Below, in pieces: positions 11,713-23,149 of a stretch of DNA of 64,000 nucleotides; position 1 is the stretch's first letter; every line of letters starts with the position of its first letter. A program made the translations under genes and the position numbers. Origin of the DNA: Heliocidaris tuberculata (lineage: Eukaryota; Echinodermata; Echinoidea; Camarodonta; Echinometridae); assembly GCA_025618425.1 (NCBI GenBank), contig CM046836.1:24559030-24623029 (forward strand), written 5' to 3'. The notes under the pieces are model-generated. The model searched no databases. It saw only the letters and a list, made by a program, of their open reading frames with translations, and had not been told where the DNA came from.

Positions 11713-11984
11713 GATTTGTCTCTAATACTGGTATTGTAATAAGCAACTGTAGAATATGCCCAAATAAAATACAAAACCAGGTGATTAAATCATAAAATTA
11801 ACCGAAAACTGAAAACAAACGCACATAAAATTTATAACACACATGTCTATGGGGCGTTTTAAATCATGTTTTTTTTGGTAAAAAAACAGGCTTTTAAAAC
11901 ATGTTTTAAACGCGCCAACCCTGCTTGTAGGCTCTTCATTTCTTCAAAATGGTAATATGGGCTCGCTTGGTTACAAAGAAAAAT

Positions 11985-12290
11985 GAGATGCGCCCAGGAG
12001 TATAGGAACATAGATGATGTATACAAGGATGGGGTCAAATGTCTTCTAGAAGTATAAATGTCTCGTGTAAAATTGTTGGATACAGTATGTAAAATTGGTG
12101 CTTATTTGTAAAGTCTTCCATCAATTTTCATCTAACTTGTTTGTGTGCATGGGCCAGAGAATTGGGCCAAATTAAGGCATTTAGGGGTTAAAATGCTTGT
12201 GCAATTAAAATCCCCCCCTTTTTTTTGTTTTGTTGTAATTCCAAGTTTTGACTGTGAAGTCAGGCGAGACTTGTGCTTTGCATGAAATGT
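11985..12290. repeat. ~127-bp tandem repeat, right part
   Basis: Contains aaaattggtgcttatttgtaaagtcttccatca and ends with gtcaggcgagacttgt, which mirrors tgtctcgcctg near 9318. It is the continuation of the array interrupted by the hAT-like element. Confidence 0.5.
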
Positions 12291-12579
12291 GTGTTTGGAT
12301 GGTACACCAATTAGTATATTACATTGTAAACTAATAAAATGAAAGTCTTTTATTTATATTGTATTAGAACAAAATTTCTATCCTTGATTATTGCTGCCCT
12401 GCATGTGTATTAATTTAAGGTTTCAGTATGCTCCTACACGCTTCACGATTATTTGAATATATCAATTGAATTATAATTTCATTCTGTATGAAGAAGCCTA
12501 CAGTGTTAACTTAAAGAAAAGTATTCTGTGATCCATTCTGTAATACAATGAATCCCACTTTGTAAATTAATTGTAATAT

Positions 12580-13440
12580 TTTTTAATGACAAAGCCTACA
12601 GCATTCACTTTGATAAAAGCATTCTGTGATACAATTTATCTGTATACAATTAAGTTTCTGATCAGAATTTATAACTGGTGTTGGATAGTATGCTAATGTT
12701 AACATTGATGTTAACATTGATATACATGTATGTTGGAATGAACCTCTGAATTTTAATAAAATTTCTTTAAATTTGACTGTTTGAGGAATTACCAAAGTTG
12801 TATATATGTTCGAGCTTTATCTAGAATGTACATTTTTAAATTTAGCCATTTTTCAAATTTTATTTCACATATGTCAGTGATATTAAACATTGAAGAGACT
12901 TGCATAATTTATTTTCTTCAGCCAGTTAATACATGGTCTGTTTTGGACAACTGAAAGTGCTTTGAAACATTTGATAAAGTGCTATACATTGTACATTTAC
13001 AAATGTAGATTATTATTAATGATTAATGTATGTGCATGTTAACAATATTACAAAGATGGTAAGACTTTAAGTTCAATATAAAGTTTCAGATTAGAATTTA
13101 TAACTGGTGTTTGATAGTATGCCTATGTTAACATTGATGTATGTGTGATTCGTACATCTTAATTCTGATAAAATTGCATATTTTAGAAATTTGACTGTTT
13201 GAGGATCTGCAAAAGTTGTGAATAAGTTCTAATGAATTTGTGTAAAAATGTGTATTTTTAAAGCTTTTCAAAACTCATTTTATTATCTCACATGTGATAT
13301 TAAACATTGGCGAGACTTGCATATCTTCTTCAGCCATTAATTCATACTTTGTTCTGGACAATCGGCACTTTCAAACTTTTGTTTAAAGCGCCATGTAAAT
13401 GTAAAATATTGTTATTGTTACTCAAATGTGAATAAACAGA
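12580..13440. repeat. Direct duplication, ~430-bp period
   Basis: The segment with gaatttataactggtgttgg at 12665 returns as gaatttataactggtgtttg at 13096. Both continue through atttgactgtttgagga, gatattaaacattg and gagacttgcata in the same order. Divergence is moderate, so the duplication is old. No coding sequence is seen. Confidence 0.7.
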
Positions 13441-13454
13441 TTATATAATGCAGC

Positions 13455-13865
13455 AAAAGTGAATTTTTGTGACAACCTTGTGTATGACAACCTTGTGTAT
13501 GACAAATTTGTTTTCAGTGACACAAAAGATTCGTCATGCAGTGGGTTTCCGTGCAGTGCTTTATGACAAATTAATGTTCTTGCATGACGAAATATTTGTC
13601 ATACATTACGAATTAATTTCAATGCATGACAAATTAATTTTTTAGCATGACGAATCAAAATGAAAATTCGTCAAATAAGACCACTTTTCATGACAAATTA
13701 AGATTCGTCAAATGACAAACCTTTTCCCATAAATACTTGACGAATTTGCATTGATCAGATTTGTCAAGGATTTGTCAAGGAAATCTGCTTGCATGACAAA
13801 TTCATTTGACAAATTAAAAGTTTGTCAAATAAGACCATGTTTTGACGATTTTTTTTTGGTCAATT
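13455..13865. repeat. Word-iterated element built on TGACAAATT/AATTTGTCA
   Basis: About 400 bp are dominated by variants of tgacaaatt, gacgaatt and their complements in both orientations, with repeated gcatgac and aaataagacca blocks. It has no coding potential. Confidence 0.65.
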
Positions 13866-13897
13866 GACTAGGTATTTTTAAGAGTGTTGGATGAAAG

Positions 13898-14230
13898 GAA
13901 ACGTTGAAATGCATGTAAGGATATTAAAATTCTGCGACGGGGCTTCAAATAATAAGTAAATGAACATAAGATGAGGGAAAAAATCAGTTGAGATATATAG
14001 TAGTCTGTGAAACGATATTTCTCTTTTTATATCAATGTCGAGAGATAGGCACATAAGATAAAGACAGATGAAGAGAGAGAGGAGGAGGATAGAGACCAAA
14101 AAAAGAAGGGCTTTCATACCAAAAAGGTACAATACAAAGGGAAATGATGGACAAGTCGTGTGAGATAGGGAGAGATAAATATGCATGTAAATATAGATAT
14201 ATATATATATATATATATATATACATGCAT
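13898..14230. repeat. Dispersed repeat family A, copy 1, ending in (TA)n
   Basis: Shares a long stretch with 52907-53250: ttgagatat(a/g)tagtagtctgtg, aacgatatttctctttt, gaagagagaggaggaggata and tacaaagggaaa in the same order. Both copies end in a TA microsatellite. Confidence 0.7.
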
Positions 14231-14377
14231 ATAAATGGTGCATTTGTTGTACTAATTAAAGTATCATTTCCTGAAGAAGCCTTATAGGCGAAATATTGAA
14301 CCTTTTGTGACAATCGGAGTCATTTATTCTGTGTCTCTCTCTCTCTATTTTAAATCTCCGTCGCAGAACTTTTTTGA

Positions 14378-14407
<30 letters not shown>

Positions 14408-14409
<2 letters not shown>

Positions 14410-15474
14410 CGTACCTGCCAACCAGTCCGATTTTGTCGTATTCGTTCCGATTTTTTCCTCAAAAAAGGGTGAAAAATCGGAACAGTACGATTTTTACGTT
14501 CGGAAGAAGAAAAAAAAATTATTGTACATATCGTATATGCATTCACATGTGTGTGTTATACTACATAGGGACTGTTCAAGTGCATTATCTTGTCAATGTA
14601 CCCTCTTTGCGCTGGCATAGTGCATTAGTGCAATGCAGTATGCATATCATGCATACATAAGCTGTCTCCTACGTGTTGCTAGATCGATCGCGCGATCAGA
14701 AATCACAACCCCAAGTACTGGGTTTCGGCCTTCAAGAAGTAGTTGTAGCTTCTAGAAATTAGTCCAAATTGAGTTTAATCGCCACTTTCCATGATCCGGG
14801 TAATGTAGAATTAGTATTTTATTGTCTAATTGATGTAAAACGGTGAGCAAGAAAACCTGCTGAAAAGTAAATTCCAGCGGGAGCGGGCGGACTTCTTCCC
14901 CAGCCCTAGCGGCCTAGCTTTTCTTGATTACAGGTAGTGTGGCGCGTTCACTTGATGCAGACTTTCGGAAAAGTTCTTTATGACCAAACATGTTTTTTTT
15001 TTTTTTTTTTAACTCTTTAGCTTCATCTTAGGTTTTTTTTTTCATTTATCTGTGATTGACTGCATATGGTCATAATATTTTTTAAAGGTCATGGAATTTT
15101 AAAAAGAATCATTTTTCCATATCATTATCAGTTCCAGGGAAGTTTGACTGTGTGACTATACACACACACACACACACACACACCCATACCGGTCTTTATG
15201 AATATCAGATGCAATGTATATGAAAAGAAGCTCATTAAGCCAAAAATATTCATGATGTTTATCATTAAATTATGACTCATTCAGTGTGGTCATATGTCAA
15301 AAAATAAGGCTAAGATAGCACCAGAAAGCATCTACATGCAGCCTTAGAGCTTCCAGGGCCCTTGAGCGGGCTCTTACCCCGGCCGCAAGGAACTTCGCGC
15401 TCCACGCTCGTGATGTGCGCTTTGCGCGCATGAGAGTAAGATTTTTTATTTTCAAATGTTGGCAGGTATGTATA
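14408..15474. mobile_element. Possible DNA element with ACCTGCCAAC inverted ends
   Basis: TACCTGCCAACCAGTCCGAT at the left and AAATGTTGGCAGGTA at the right form inverted ends of about 10-11 bp. The interior contains (CA)n at 15161-15182 and a GC-rich block at 15345-15430. No clear target duplication is visible, so the assignment is tentative. Confidence 0.35.
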
Positions 15475-15544
15475 TATCGTGAGTAGGTCGTGCACATATG
15501 ACAAAGTTATTTTTAGAAATTTTCGAGAGCAAACCACGAGCAAA

Positions 15545-15695
15545 TCACTACCGGGGACGCTGCAAAAGTTCGCATTTTTTTAAATTCGAGCTAAACTAAA
15601 AACGACTCTGAACCCCCACGCATGTTTGGCGAACTTTTGGAACCTAAAATACAAATGTTGGACTTTACCATTTTTGTGACATTCGCAAAAACCCT
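15545..15695. repeat. Truncated copy of the CGTTCGCGAA-type palindromic element
   Basis: The stretch with aaaaacgactc, gcatgtttggcgaacttttgg and ttggactttaccatttttg matches 29125-29230 of the full element at 28779-29282. Confidence 0.65.
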
Positions 15696-15704
15696 ATACT
15701 TGGT

Positions 15705-16440
15705 GCTCTCCAATTTCCATAGTTTCCCCGGTATTGCTACGTCTTAGGATTTTGTTCAGCATGTTCAGTATAGTGTATCGTGGAGAGAGAGCAGCTAGAC
15801 GGCCAAAAAATGCAAATTGGTCTCCCCCCCCCCCCCCCCCCCCATTCATTCACTTATTCATCTTTCCTCTCATGAGATGGATCACGCTTACAAACAATGC
15901 TCATATTCACAAAGGTCTAATATGCTTAATTTTGATAGATTTGGAATACCTCAGTCACATCGCCATCCCAAACCGATTCCAAACCGACCGATTCTGCAGT
16001 CGGTGGTATGTAATGTCTTGTTCGGTCTGTTATCGGTCTGCTATCTATCTGTTTTAATGTATTTATTTATTTATCTATATATTTATTTACTTATTTATTT
16101 CTGATATTTAGACAGGGTGACTCATTACCACCAATAGTGGTGGGCTTCCATGAAGCCCTGATAACAAATAAGTAACAATAGTGGTCAGTAAAAATCATGA
16201 ATATAAACAGCAACAAAAAAATACATAAGAACATATATAAATATATACAAAGTATTTGGTATCCTCGTAATAATTTTTATTTTTGCAAGAAAATGTTTTT
16301 GCATATTTCTAATATCGTTATATATATCATTATATGCTATCGGTCTTGTCAGTGTGACTAAGGTATGACAATGAAATATCCGTGATAAAAGCAGGCATGA
16401 ACAAACTGACGTTCAAGAACTGGGGCATCGATCCTAAAAC
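15705..16440. repeat. Dispersed repeat family B, copy 1
   Basis: Shares with 57470-57760 the order gttca(g/a)tatagtg(t/a)atcgtggagag, gcagctagac, cattcattca, tcatgag(a/g)(t/c)ggatcacgct, and at its far end atgaacaaactgac(g/a)ttcaaga. Function and family are unknown; a poly-C run lies at 15824-15842. Confidence 0.6.
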
Positions 16441-16799
16441 CAGACATATTGGGCCATTCTTTGTAAAGTGAAACTTTTTTGACAAAAATGAAGTTCATTC
16501 TTGTTGTTTTTTGATAGTATATTCTTGAAGAGTAATGTCTAAAGTTACATGGAGCACATTTTTTTTTTTTAATTGAAGACCCAATTATGCTAATTTGCAT
16601 ACAATTACATTGGCATAAATTAAAGCAAAAAAACATCTTTTTTTCACTGTATAATAGTCATCTCTCAGTTTGAGCTTTGATAGGTGTTGCCACTTTAGAG
16701 TGAAATCATACCCTTCACAGGTCCTTTTGCAAGTAATTAAGTTGAAGGAAAAAGAAAATTTGTCTATGCATTATGTAATAGTTAACATGCATAATTAAG

Positions 16800-18160
16800 T
16801 AATTTTGATGTCACACACGTGACCCCAAAACATGAAAAGTTTATGCTATTTGAAAAATAAAATTTGGATAATATATTTTTTTTTCCTGTCATAAGCTAAC
16901 TTGTATGTGTCCTCAATCTCACCAAATATTATTCCAAATATGGTTCTCGTTCTTTAAATACTGCCCAACTAACTTTGTCACACACGTGACCTGAGTGCAA
17001 ATTGTCAAGTGCATATGTCATGTATGTACTGGGCAAGTCATGTGTAGAGTTTTTTTCATCTATTATTATTAAGTTTCTTGACCTAATAATTCTGTTTTCA
17101 CTTCTTGTATTCCTCTTGCTTAATCCTCTGAACTGATTGCTAACCCTATACAATTATGATCAAATTGTTATTAGCTATCGTATAATATGTGTAATGTAAT
17201 TGGCCAATGGAAATGCGCTTTTGAAAGTAATTTATAAAACAAGCTAAAGATGAATGTACATGTATATCAGCATGAAAACTTTTTTGTTGTTTTTTCTACT
17301 TTGAGTCTTTGGTCTGAACATTAATAATAATGATAATAGTAAATATCAATGATAATGATATGTAATAATAATAATAATTACAATAACAATAATAATACAA
17401 ATTATTGACAATAATATTATGTCTTGTTTAATCTGAAGGGTAGCCTCATCAGTACTAATTACTTTTCTCCCTGAGGGCCCTGCAAGTATTATTACCCTGG
17501 TTTTAGCAAGACAACTGTAGTGCTCAGTGCATTCAAGAAATAAATCCTACAGGTACCCACTTACTACACCTGGATAGAGCATGGCAAATGCAGATAAATG
17601 TCTTGCTAAAGGACGTTATTGTCATGCATGGCAATCAATTAAACCCCATACCTTGTGATCTGCAGTATGGTTACTTATCCATCAGACTAAAACACCTCCA
17701 CAGTATATCAATGAATATATCAATAAATGATATCAATAAATGTATGAAAATGAAAAAGAAAAATATTGTGTGTTCCCTGGGTATTTTTCATAAAGAAAAG
17801 ACCTGAGAATCACTTTCTACCGTATTGATGATAATATGTATAGAGCTATTGCAAAATGAATGAAAAATACTAAATATTATGATTTTTCAATAGTTCACCA
17901 AATCTGTACACATTACCTATGGCATGTGACCCCCTAATGTCACACAAGTGACCATACATCATGATACAAAATATTACATAACAAAAATCTTATGCAACTT
18001 TCAACAGAATTAATGCTATTTTCTAAGAGATAGTACCATGAAATATATCTACCATAAATATGAACATTGAAGCTTTTGAAAATTCAGAGGGATTTAAAGA
18101 TGAAATGTGAGTTTCAAAAACCTGCTTCTGTGCGAGGTCACACACGTGACATTTCCATAC
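16800..18160. repeat. Cluster of four GTCACACACGTGAC words
   Basis: The 14-mer GTCACACACGTGAC occurs at 16810-16823, 16977-16990 and 18137-18150; GTCACACAAGTGAC occurs at 17939-17952. Each holds a CACGTG-type or related E-box core. The flanking sequences differ, apart from shared A/T richness. Confidence 0.75.
17435..17700 (-). mobile_element. Degraded tRNA-derived SINE
   Basis: Read on the minus strand it follows the same order as the SINE at 55040-55312: a decayed tRNA-like head, a ttgc(a/c)agacatt block, ccaggtgtagt, ggtacctg and ccagggtaataat. The head is too decayed to keep clear A and B boxes. Confidence 0.5.
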
Positions 18161-18252
18161 AATGATATTTATACAGAAAGGAAGAAAAGCATTGGTTGGT
18201 AAAAGGTTAAAAAGTATTACTGATAAGTACATTCATCGCCCAGTCATAATTT

Positions 18253-18681
18253 AAAGGTAATCCCTCCCGGGAACTCAAGAGGGCGTTGTTGGACATACGT
18301 ACGCGCTGCGGACGGCGCCAGCTGCCCATTGACACCAACATTATACGACGCTTACGCAGATGCCATGATCTGAATGCCCGAACTCGCCGATTCTCAGTGC
18401 GCGTATGCTTCGGCTGCTGTTCGAAGTTCCTGGCAGGTTGGCTCCGCCTCCTTTCTGTGTGTGAAGTGACGTCAGCAGACTTTGGAATTAATTGGGCCAG
18501 CGAGTAAGCAGCGCTAGCGCAGGTACCCGGGTATACTACTGTGTACTGTGTGCTAGGCTGATGATTGACAGCTGCATGCAAATTACATCGATGATCTTCG
18601 TAATGAAGATGGCGGCGTGTACAGTACGGAACAAAACCCGCCCAACAGCGCCCTCTTGAGTTTCCGGGAGGGATTACCTTT
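18253..18681. mobile_element. MITE with ~38-bp terminal inverted repeats
   Basis: The left end AAGGTAATCCCTCCCGGGAA continues as CTCAAGAGGGCGTTGTTGG; the right end is its reverse complement with few changes. The interior is GC-rich (CpG-containing) compared with the flanks. Open frames across it overlap on both strands and are shadows of the GC content. Confidence 0.8.
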
Positions 18682-18957
18682 CAATTGTGATTTATTTCGA
18701 TTATTCAGTTATTCAGCATATACATGTACAGAGCTTACGATTATTAAGGTGCATTCATTGAAGCAAAAGTTGACTGGTTGACTGGTTGACTGATTTATTT
18801 ATCAACAGCAATTAAATACAATGCATTTCCATACAATGATATTCACATGTAAAGGAAGAAAAGCATTGATTGGTAAAATATTAAAAATTATTATCGATAA
18901 GTACATCAAATGCCCAGTTAGAATTTGAATTGTGGTTTATTTCGATTATTCAGTATA

Positions 18958-19968
18958 CAGTGCGTCCCAGAAAAAAGTTAACAGTTGGAAAAATTCTCCC
19001 CAAATAAATGTTTCAAAATATTTTCAGTCAATTTTCATACCTGTGGATAGCTTAGGGTCTCTTCTATCAAATGACCCCCAAATATCCCACAATATTTTAC
19101 GCCTAACTGAGCAAAGCCAATTTGGTGAAAGGGTGCAAAATCCAGTCTTGACAAGAATTGATATTGGCTCTGGCTGGTATCAGCCGAGCTGAGAGTCATG
19201 TAAAGTCAAAAAATCTCCATAATGATAGACAAATAAAAGACAATTTATGAAATAACAGGGTATGTTCTCTGTATATCCTTACACATCCATCAACATTTTA
19301 TGCTTGATTGAGCAATTTACCACTTTGCTGAGTGTTTAAAAATGTTGCTTTTGGTGAGTCTTTTAATTTCATCTGGCTTGCTCACTCAACCATAAAGTTT
19401 TGATGGGATGTATCAAGAAATACATTGAACAAAGTATGTTCTTTCATAAATAGTCTTTCAATGATCAAAATATAAAATTTCAAAGTCTTTTCATGACTCT
19501 CAACTTGACTCATGCCAAACAGAGCAACAACAAACATTAGTCAAGAATGGCTTTTGCACCATTTCACAAAAGTGGCTTTCGCTCACTCAAGCGTAAAAAT
19601 ATTGTGAGACATTTTTAATAGTGTCATTTGGTTAGAAGAGATGCTAAGCTAACCACAGGTATGAAATTTTACTAGAAATATCTTGAAAATTTAATTGGGG
19701 AGACTTTTTTCCAACTGTCAATTTCAAACGGTTTTCAACTTTGTTGATAATATCCAGAACAAACACCAATTCTTGTCAAGTCTGAATTTTGCACCTTTCA
19801 CAAAAGTGGTTTTAGATTACTCAAGCGTAATGAATATTCAGATTTGTTTGTGTTATTGTATTGGAGGGACCCTAAGCTATCTACAAGAATTAAAATTTAT
19901 TGAAATTATTCAGCAATAATTATTTGGGGAGACTTTTTCCAACTGTTAACTTTTGGGGGGACGCACTG
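18958..19968. mobile_element. Mariner-like foldback element, copy 1
   Basis: It starts CAGTGCGTCCCAGAAAAAAG, ends ...GGGGACGCACTG and is flanked by TA on both sides. The two halves are inverted copies for most of their length (the aaaagt..ctccccaa, cacaatattttacgc and catttgg(t)..agaagag segments). A TA target and a long foldback fit a non-autonomous Tc1/mariner derivative. Confidence 0.75.
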
Positions 19969-20217
19969 TATACATGTACAAAGCTTGCTATTATTAATAA
20001 GTACATCTATTGCAGAAGCAAAAGTTGACTGGTCTACTGATTGATTTATTCATATAGCAACAGCAATTAAGTACAAAACATTTCGATACAATAATATTTA
20101 CATATAAAGGAAGAAAAGCATTGGCTCGTAAAAGGTTAAAAACTATTAGCGATAAGTACATTCATTGCCCAGTTAGAATCTGAATTGTGATTTATTTCGA
20201 TTATTCAGTATATATAC

Positions 20218-20227
20218 ATATATAATA

Positions 20228-20266
<39 letters not shown>
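20218..20266. repeat. (TA)n microsatellite
   Basis: An almost pure TA run broken by single C bases, directly in front of a truncated copy of the tRNA-like element. Confidence 0.85.
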
Positions 20267-20267
<1 letters not shown>

Positions 20268-20417
20268 CAGTGCTAAAGACCCGGGTTCGACTCCCGGCGG
20301 AGACAGTTTTTGCAAACCCTGCAGTTATTTCCACAAAAAGGAAGTCAGTAAGGAGGAACAGTGAATTTAGCTACGCAAATTATTTCTCTCATTCAATTCA
20401 ATTGATTTCTCACATTA
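20266..20417 (+). mobile_element. tRNA-like element, 5'-truncated copy
   Basis: Identical base for base to 20686-20837, exactly 420 bp downstream. It starts inside the anticodon arm of the tRNA-like head, keeps the B box GGTTCGACTCC, and ends at cacatta. Confidence 0.75.
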
Positions 20418-20581
20418 TGTAAATTTACCCACGAGAGTTGCCGATGCTATAGTATTAGAACAAATTTCTCACACATTGTAAATAATTAATTAATTCTAAT
20501 ACATGAATCCGCCATGGATCTAGCTACGCATGCGGCTTTTCATTGTTCAATACTCCCCTGTCCCTCAAAGAAAAGGAATAA

Positions 20582-20835
20582 ATTAACTGCGAAGGGTTGC
20601 AAGGGCTGCCTGTCGGTGTTTGTACCTGGTGTAGCCGAATACCACTCAACCCGCCTCCGTGGTCTAGTGGTTAAGGCGTTTGGCGTACAGTGCTAAAGAC
20701 CCGGGTTCGACTCCCGGCGGAGACAGTTTTTGCAAACCCTGCAGTTATTTCCACAAAAAGGAAGTCAGTAAGGAGGAACAGTGAATTTAGCTACGCAAAT
20801 TATTTCTCTCATTCAATTCAATTGATTTCTCACAT

Positions 20836-20839
<4 letters not shown>
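20582..20839 (+). mobile_element. tRNA-derived SINE-like element, fuller copy
   Basis: Holds a 72-nt tRNA-like head at 20653-20724 with an A box (TGGTCTAGTGG) and a B box (GGTTCGACTCC). A leader of about 70 bp precedes it and a tail of about 115 bp ends in cacatta followed by (TA)n. A second full copy at 53252-53506 has the same limits and TA runs on both sides. Confidence 0.7.
20653..20724 (+). tRNA. tRNA-like sequence (probable pseudo-tRNA head of a SINE)
   Basis: The acceptor arm GCCTCCG pairs with CGGAGAC with one C-A mismatch. The D arm (GTCT...AGGC) and T arm (CCCGG/CCCGG) form. The anticodon arm TTTGG/CTAAA leaves a 9-nt loop, or a 6-bp stem leaves a 7-nt loop with ACA in the anticodon position. 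Because it recurs with identical flanks at 53364-53435 it is more likely the Pol III promoter of a SINE than a working tRNA gene. Confidence 0.4.

Positions 20840-20881
<42 letters not shown>
20836..20881. repeat. (TA)n microsatellite
   Basis: Pure TA run directly after the tRNA-like element. Confidence 0.9.
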
Positions 20882-20884
<3 letters not shown>

Positions 20885-20944
20885 GTTTAAAGCTTACTAT
20901 TATTGATAAGTATGTTCACTGAAGCAATATAAATGGAATTTCGG

Positions 20945-22000
20945 TAGCCCAGTTATTATAGTCGGGTCAGTATAGGGCTTGACCCAAAAAAAAAATTGCA
21001 ACAAAAAGTTTTTAAACTGATTCTGATACTATTTGAAATCAGGAACAATATACTAAAAATCTAAGAAAATCTGACCGCCGGAAAGTGGTTATTTTAAAAA
21101 TGGCGTCCAATATGGCCGCCATTACCTAAATATCGCATTAAATCTTGACATATCTATCCTAGAGATGTAATTTCGGTGTCTATACCTAGGTTTTGGGGGT
21201 CAAGAAATCCATTCAGACCACTTACAGTGTGTAATGCCGGTCAGGTAAAATGGCCACCAATTCCCCCATAATGACCGGAAGTGGGCTATTATTTACAGTA
21301 GAGATGCAGTTATTAATTTTAAAAGATTATTTTATAGGTCAGGATATTCATTGCTACACAGAAAGTATCAATGAGTATTGTACTAGCCTTCATGCAAGAT
21401 GATAGCTATGATGGCCGCCATGTTTCCATCCAAGATGGCCGATGGCCGTCGGCACCTAAAAATAGTTATAAATCATTAGATACCCATCCTAGAGATGTAA
21501 TTTTGACGTCTATACCTAGGTTTTGGTAGTCCAGAAATTAATTTAGACCACTTAGTATGTGTTACTGCCGTGAGGAAACCTAGAAATCCAATTAGATGGT
21601 GTATAAAATGGCTGTCAATATTGCATGATATGACCGGAAGTAGGTTCCTCTATACAGTACAGATGTACAAACGATAGGTCAAAATGTATATTTCAATGGT
21701 CAGGATATTCAATGATACACAAAATAGTATCACTGAATCATGTTGAGTACAACAAGGCAACATGGCACCGCTTCAATACAAGTAAAATGTGTTATTAAAT
21801 TTGATATGATAGCCTTAGCTGCAAAACGGTTTGCCATCATTTTGCGATCATATTGCCATCCAAGATGGCCTGCAGCTTTTGAAAGTAGTCATAAATCATT
21901 AATTAATCATCTGCCTTAATAACATTATTATATACATCTCCTGTTAAGGGGGATGGAGGGATATAAAAATCCAACAAGACCAGTTTAATTGTCATTTAGC
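20945..22000. repeat. ~330-bp tandem repeat with ATGGCCGCC words
   Basis: The block atc(t/c)atcctagagatgtaatttc/tg..gtctatacctaggttttgg occurs at 21163 and 21489, with a decayed third unit near 21890. Each unit carries aagatggcc, atggccgcca or aatggcg words (21099-21122, 21408-21447, 21856-21874). Confidence 0.65.
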
Positions 22001-23120
22001 GGAAATGAACCATACAAATCCATAGCTAGTGCGTCGAAATGAAAGCAATATCCCCAGGATGACCCGAAGTATTAAAGTTACTATCAAAAATAAAAATGCC
22101 CTTTGTTAGTTGTAAAATAATGGTATACATGTAAAAATGTCTTATAGCCTTAATTCCAGATGGGTTCCAAGATCCAAATTAAGGAGTTTTCGATGTGTCG
22201 ACTAGAACGCCGTCCTTGATCCTTGATATTAGGGGCTTTTGGCCCTCTGGTTAATTGTTTGTTCTACGGGTCACAGATTCCAAGCCTGCTAACTGTCGAA
22301 CGACTGAATTGACTCGTTTAGTGAAACGTAAACATTACCCTATCCCTAACTCCTCTTCCAAAGAAGATAGCGAAAGAAACATTTGTAAGACCGGAGGACA
22401 GGACAGAGGACAGAGCAGCCGTAGGACTTATAAATGACCGGCAGCATTAAAACCTGTCCTTGAATAGGATGGCATAAAAGGTGATTTAGAAATTCTACTA
22501 GGTCGTACTATAACTCTAATATGTAGTTCTATTTATATTGCAGAAGAGTTTTTATAACAATGTGACAATGAGTGAAAAACTTTTCCACGGAAAAACACAT
22601 CCAATGGAATATCCAGGATAGTAGGGCTGATGCACCTTTTCCAACATTAATTATGCAGACCCAGAAAGCGAAACTTAAAGCTAATAAGATGTACACTTTA
22701 GTCGCAGGGGTCCCTCAGATTACAGGATGTTGCCATGAATATGCTGGTAGGCAAATGCCTTGGAGATTCATGAAACTGCGTTTAAGAATCACCATTTTCT
22801 AATAATTTTGTCTATAGTGTGTAGGGGGGAAAAGAAGAATTAGAATTAACGTCTAATCAAAAGGGGATGGGCACAATCAAACAAAAATAAACAATATAAT
22901 AGCTGCACAATGATCCATGACAGCTGTAGAATATTAACTTAATATTCAGCAGACTGAACTGAATAAGAGGGAAACTGGCATAATATATAAAGACGAACTT
23001 GCATCAATAATAGTCAAATGGACTTTTGACCCTCATGTTCATTGGCAGACGTAAGCTTACAAATGAGGCATTTGCAGCACAATTTTCCTTTGCGTCTGAA
23101 ATACATTGATATAATGTAGT
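22000..23120. other. Unassigned stretch
   Basis: Short plus-strand open frames at 22255-22437 and 22572-22802 have no recognisable domain and no convincing splice context. I see no repeat structure either. The end, 23100-23160, borders a poly-C run and the LINE fragment. Confidence 0.4.
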
Positions 23121-23149
23121 CCAGTGGGCCAGATACCGAAAGCCTCCCC

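Larger units (their letters stand above)
9904..11923. mobile_element. hAT-like non-autonomous DNA transposon, 2.0 kb
   Basis: The left end is CAGGGTTGTGAAAAAAACGT; the right end reads ...TTTTAAACGCGCCAACCCTG, i.e. CAGGGTTGGCGCGTTTAAAA on the other strand. It is flanked by CTTGAAGG (9896-9903) and CTTGTAGG (11924-11931), seven of eight bases alike, as expected for a hAT 8-bp duplication. I saw no transposase coding. Confidence 0.7.
18160..20215. repeat. ~245-bp satellite, block 1, carrying two insertions
   Basis: Units contain gaagaaaagcattg(g/a)ttggtaaaa, gataagtacattca, gcccagttagaatttgaattg, tttatttcgattattcag and aagttgactggttgactga. Three incomplete units lie around the MITE at 18253-18681 and the mariner-like element at 18958-19968. 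The same satellite is present at 57955-58990. Confidence 0.7.

Noticed and set aside
18207..18581. 124-codon minus-strand frame
   Set aside because: It lies across a MITE with GC-rich inverted ends; the opposite strand is open too, and no domain is recognisable.
20653..20724. A functional tRNA gene
   Set aside because: The acceptor stem has a mismatch, the anticodon loop is oversized or needs an odd stem, and the same head with the same flanks recurs, which fits a SINE better.
22255..22802. Two short plus-strand frames as exons
   Set aside because: No known motif, no supporting splice pattern and no neighbouring partner exon.
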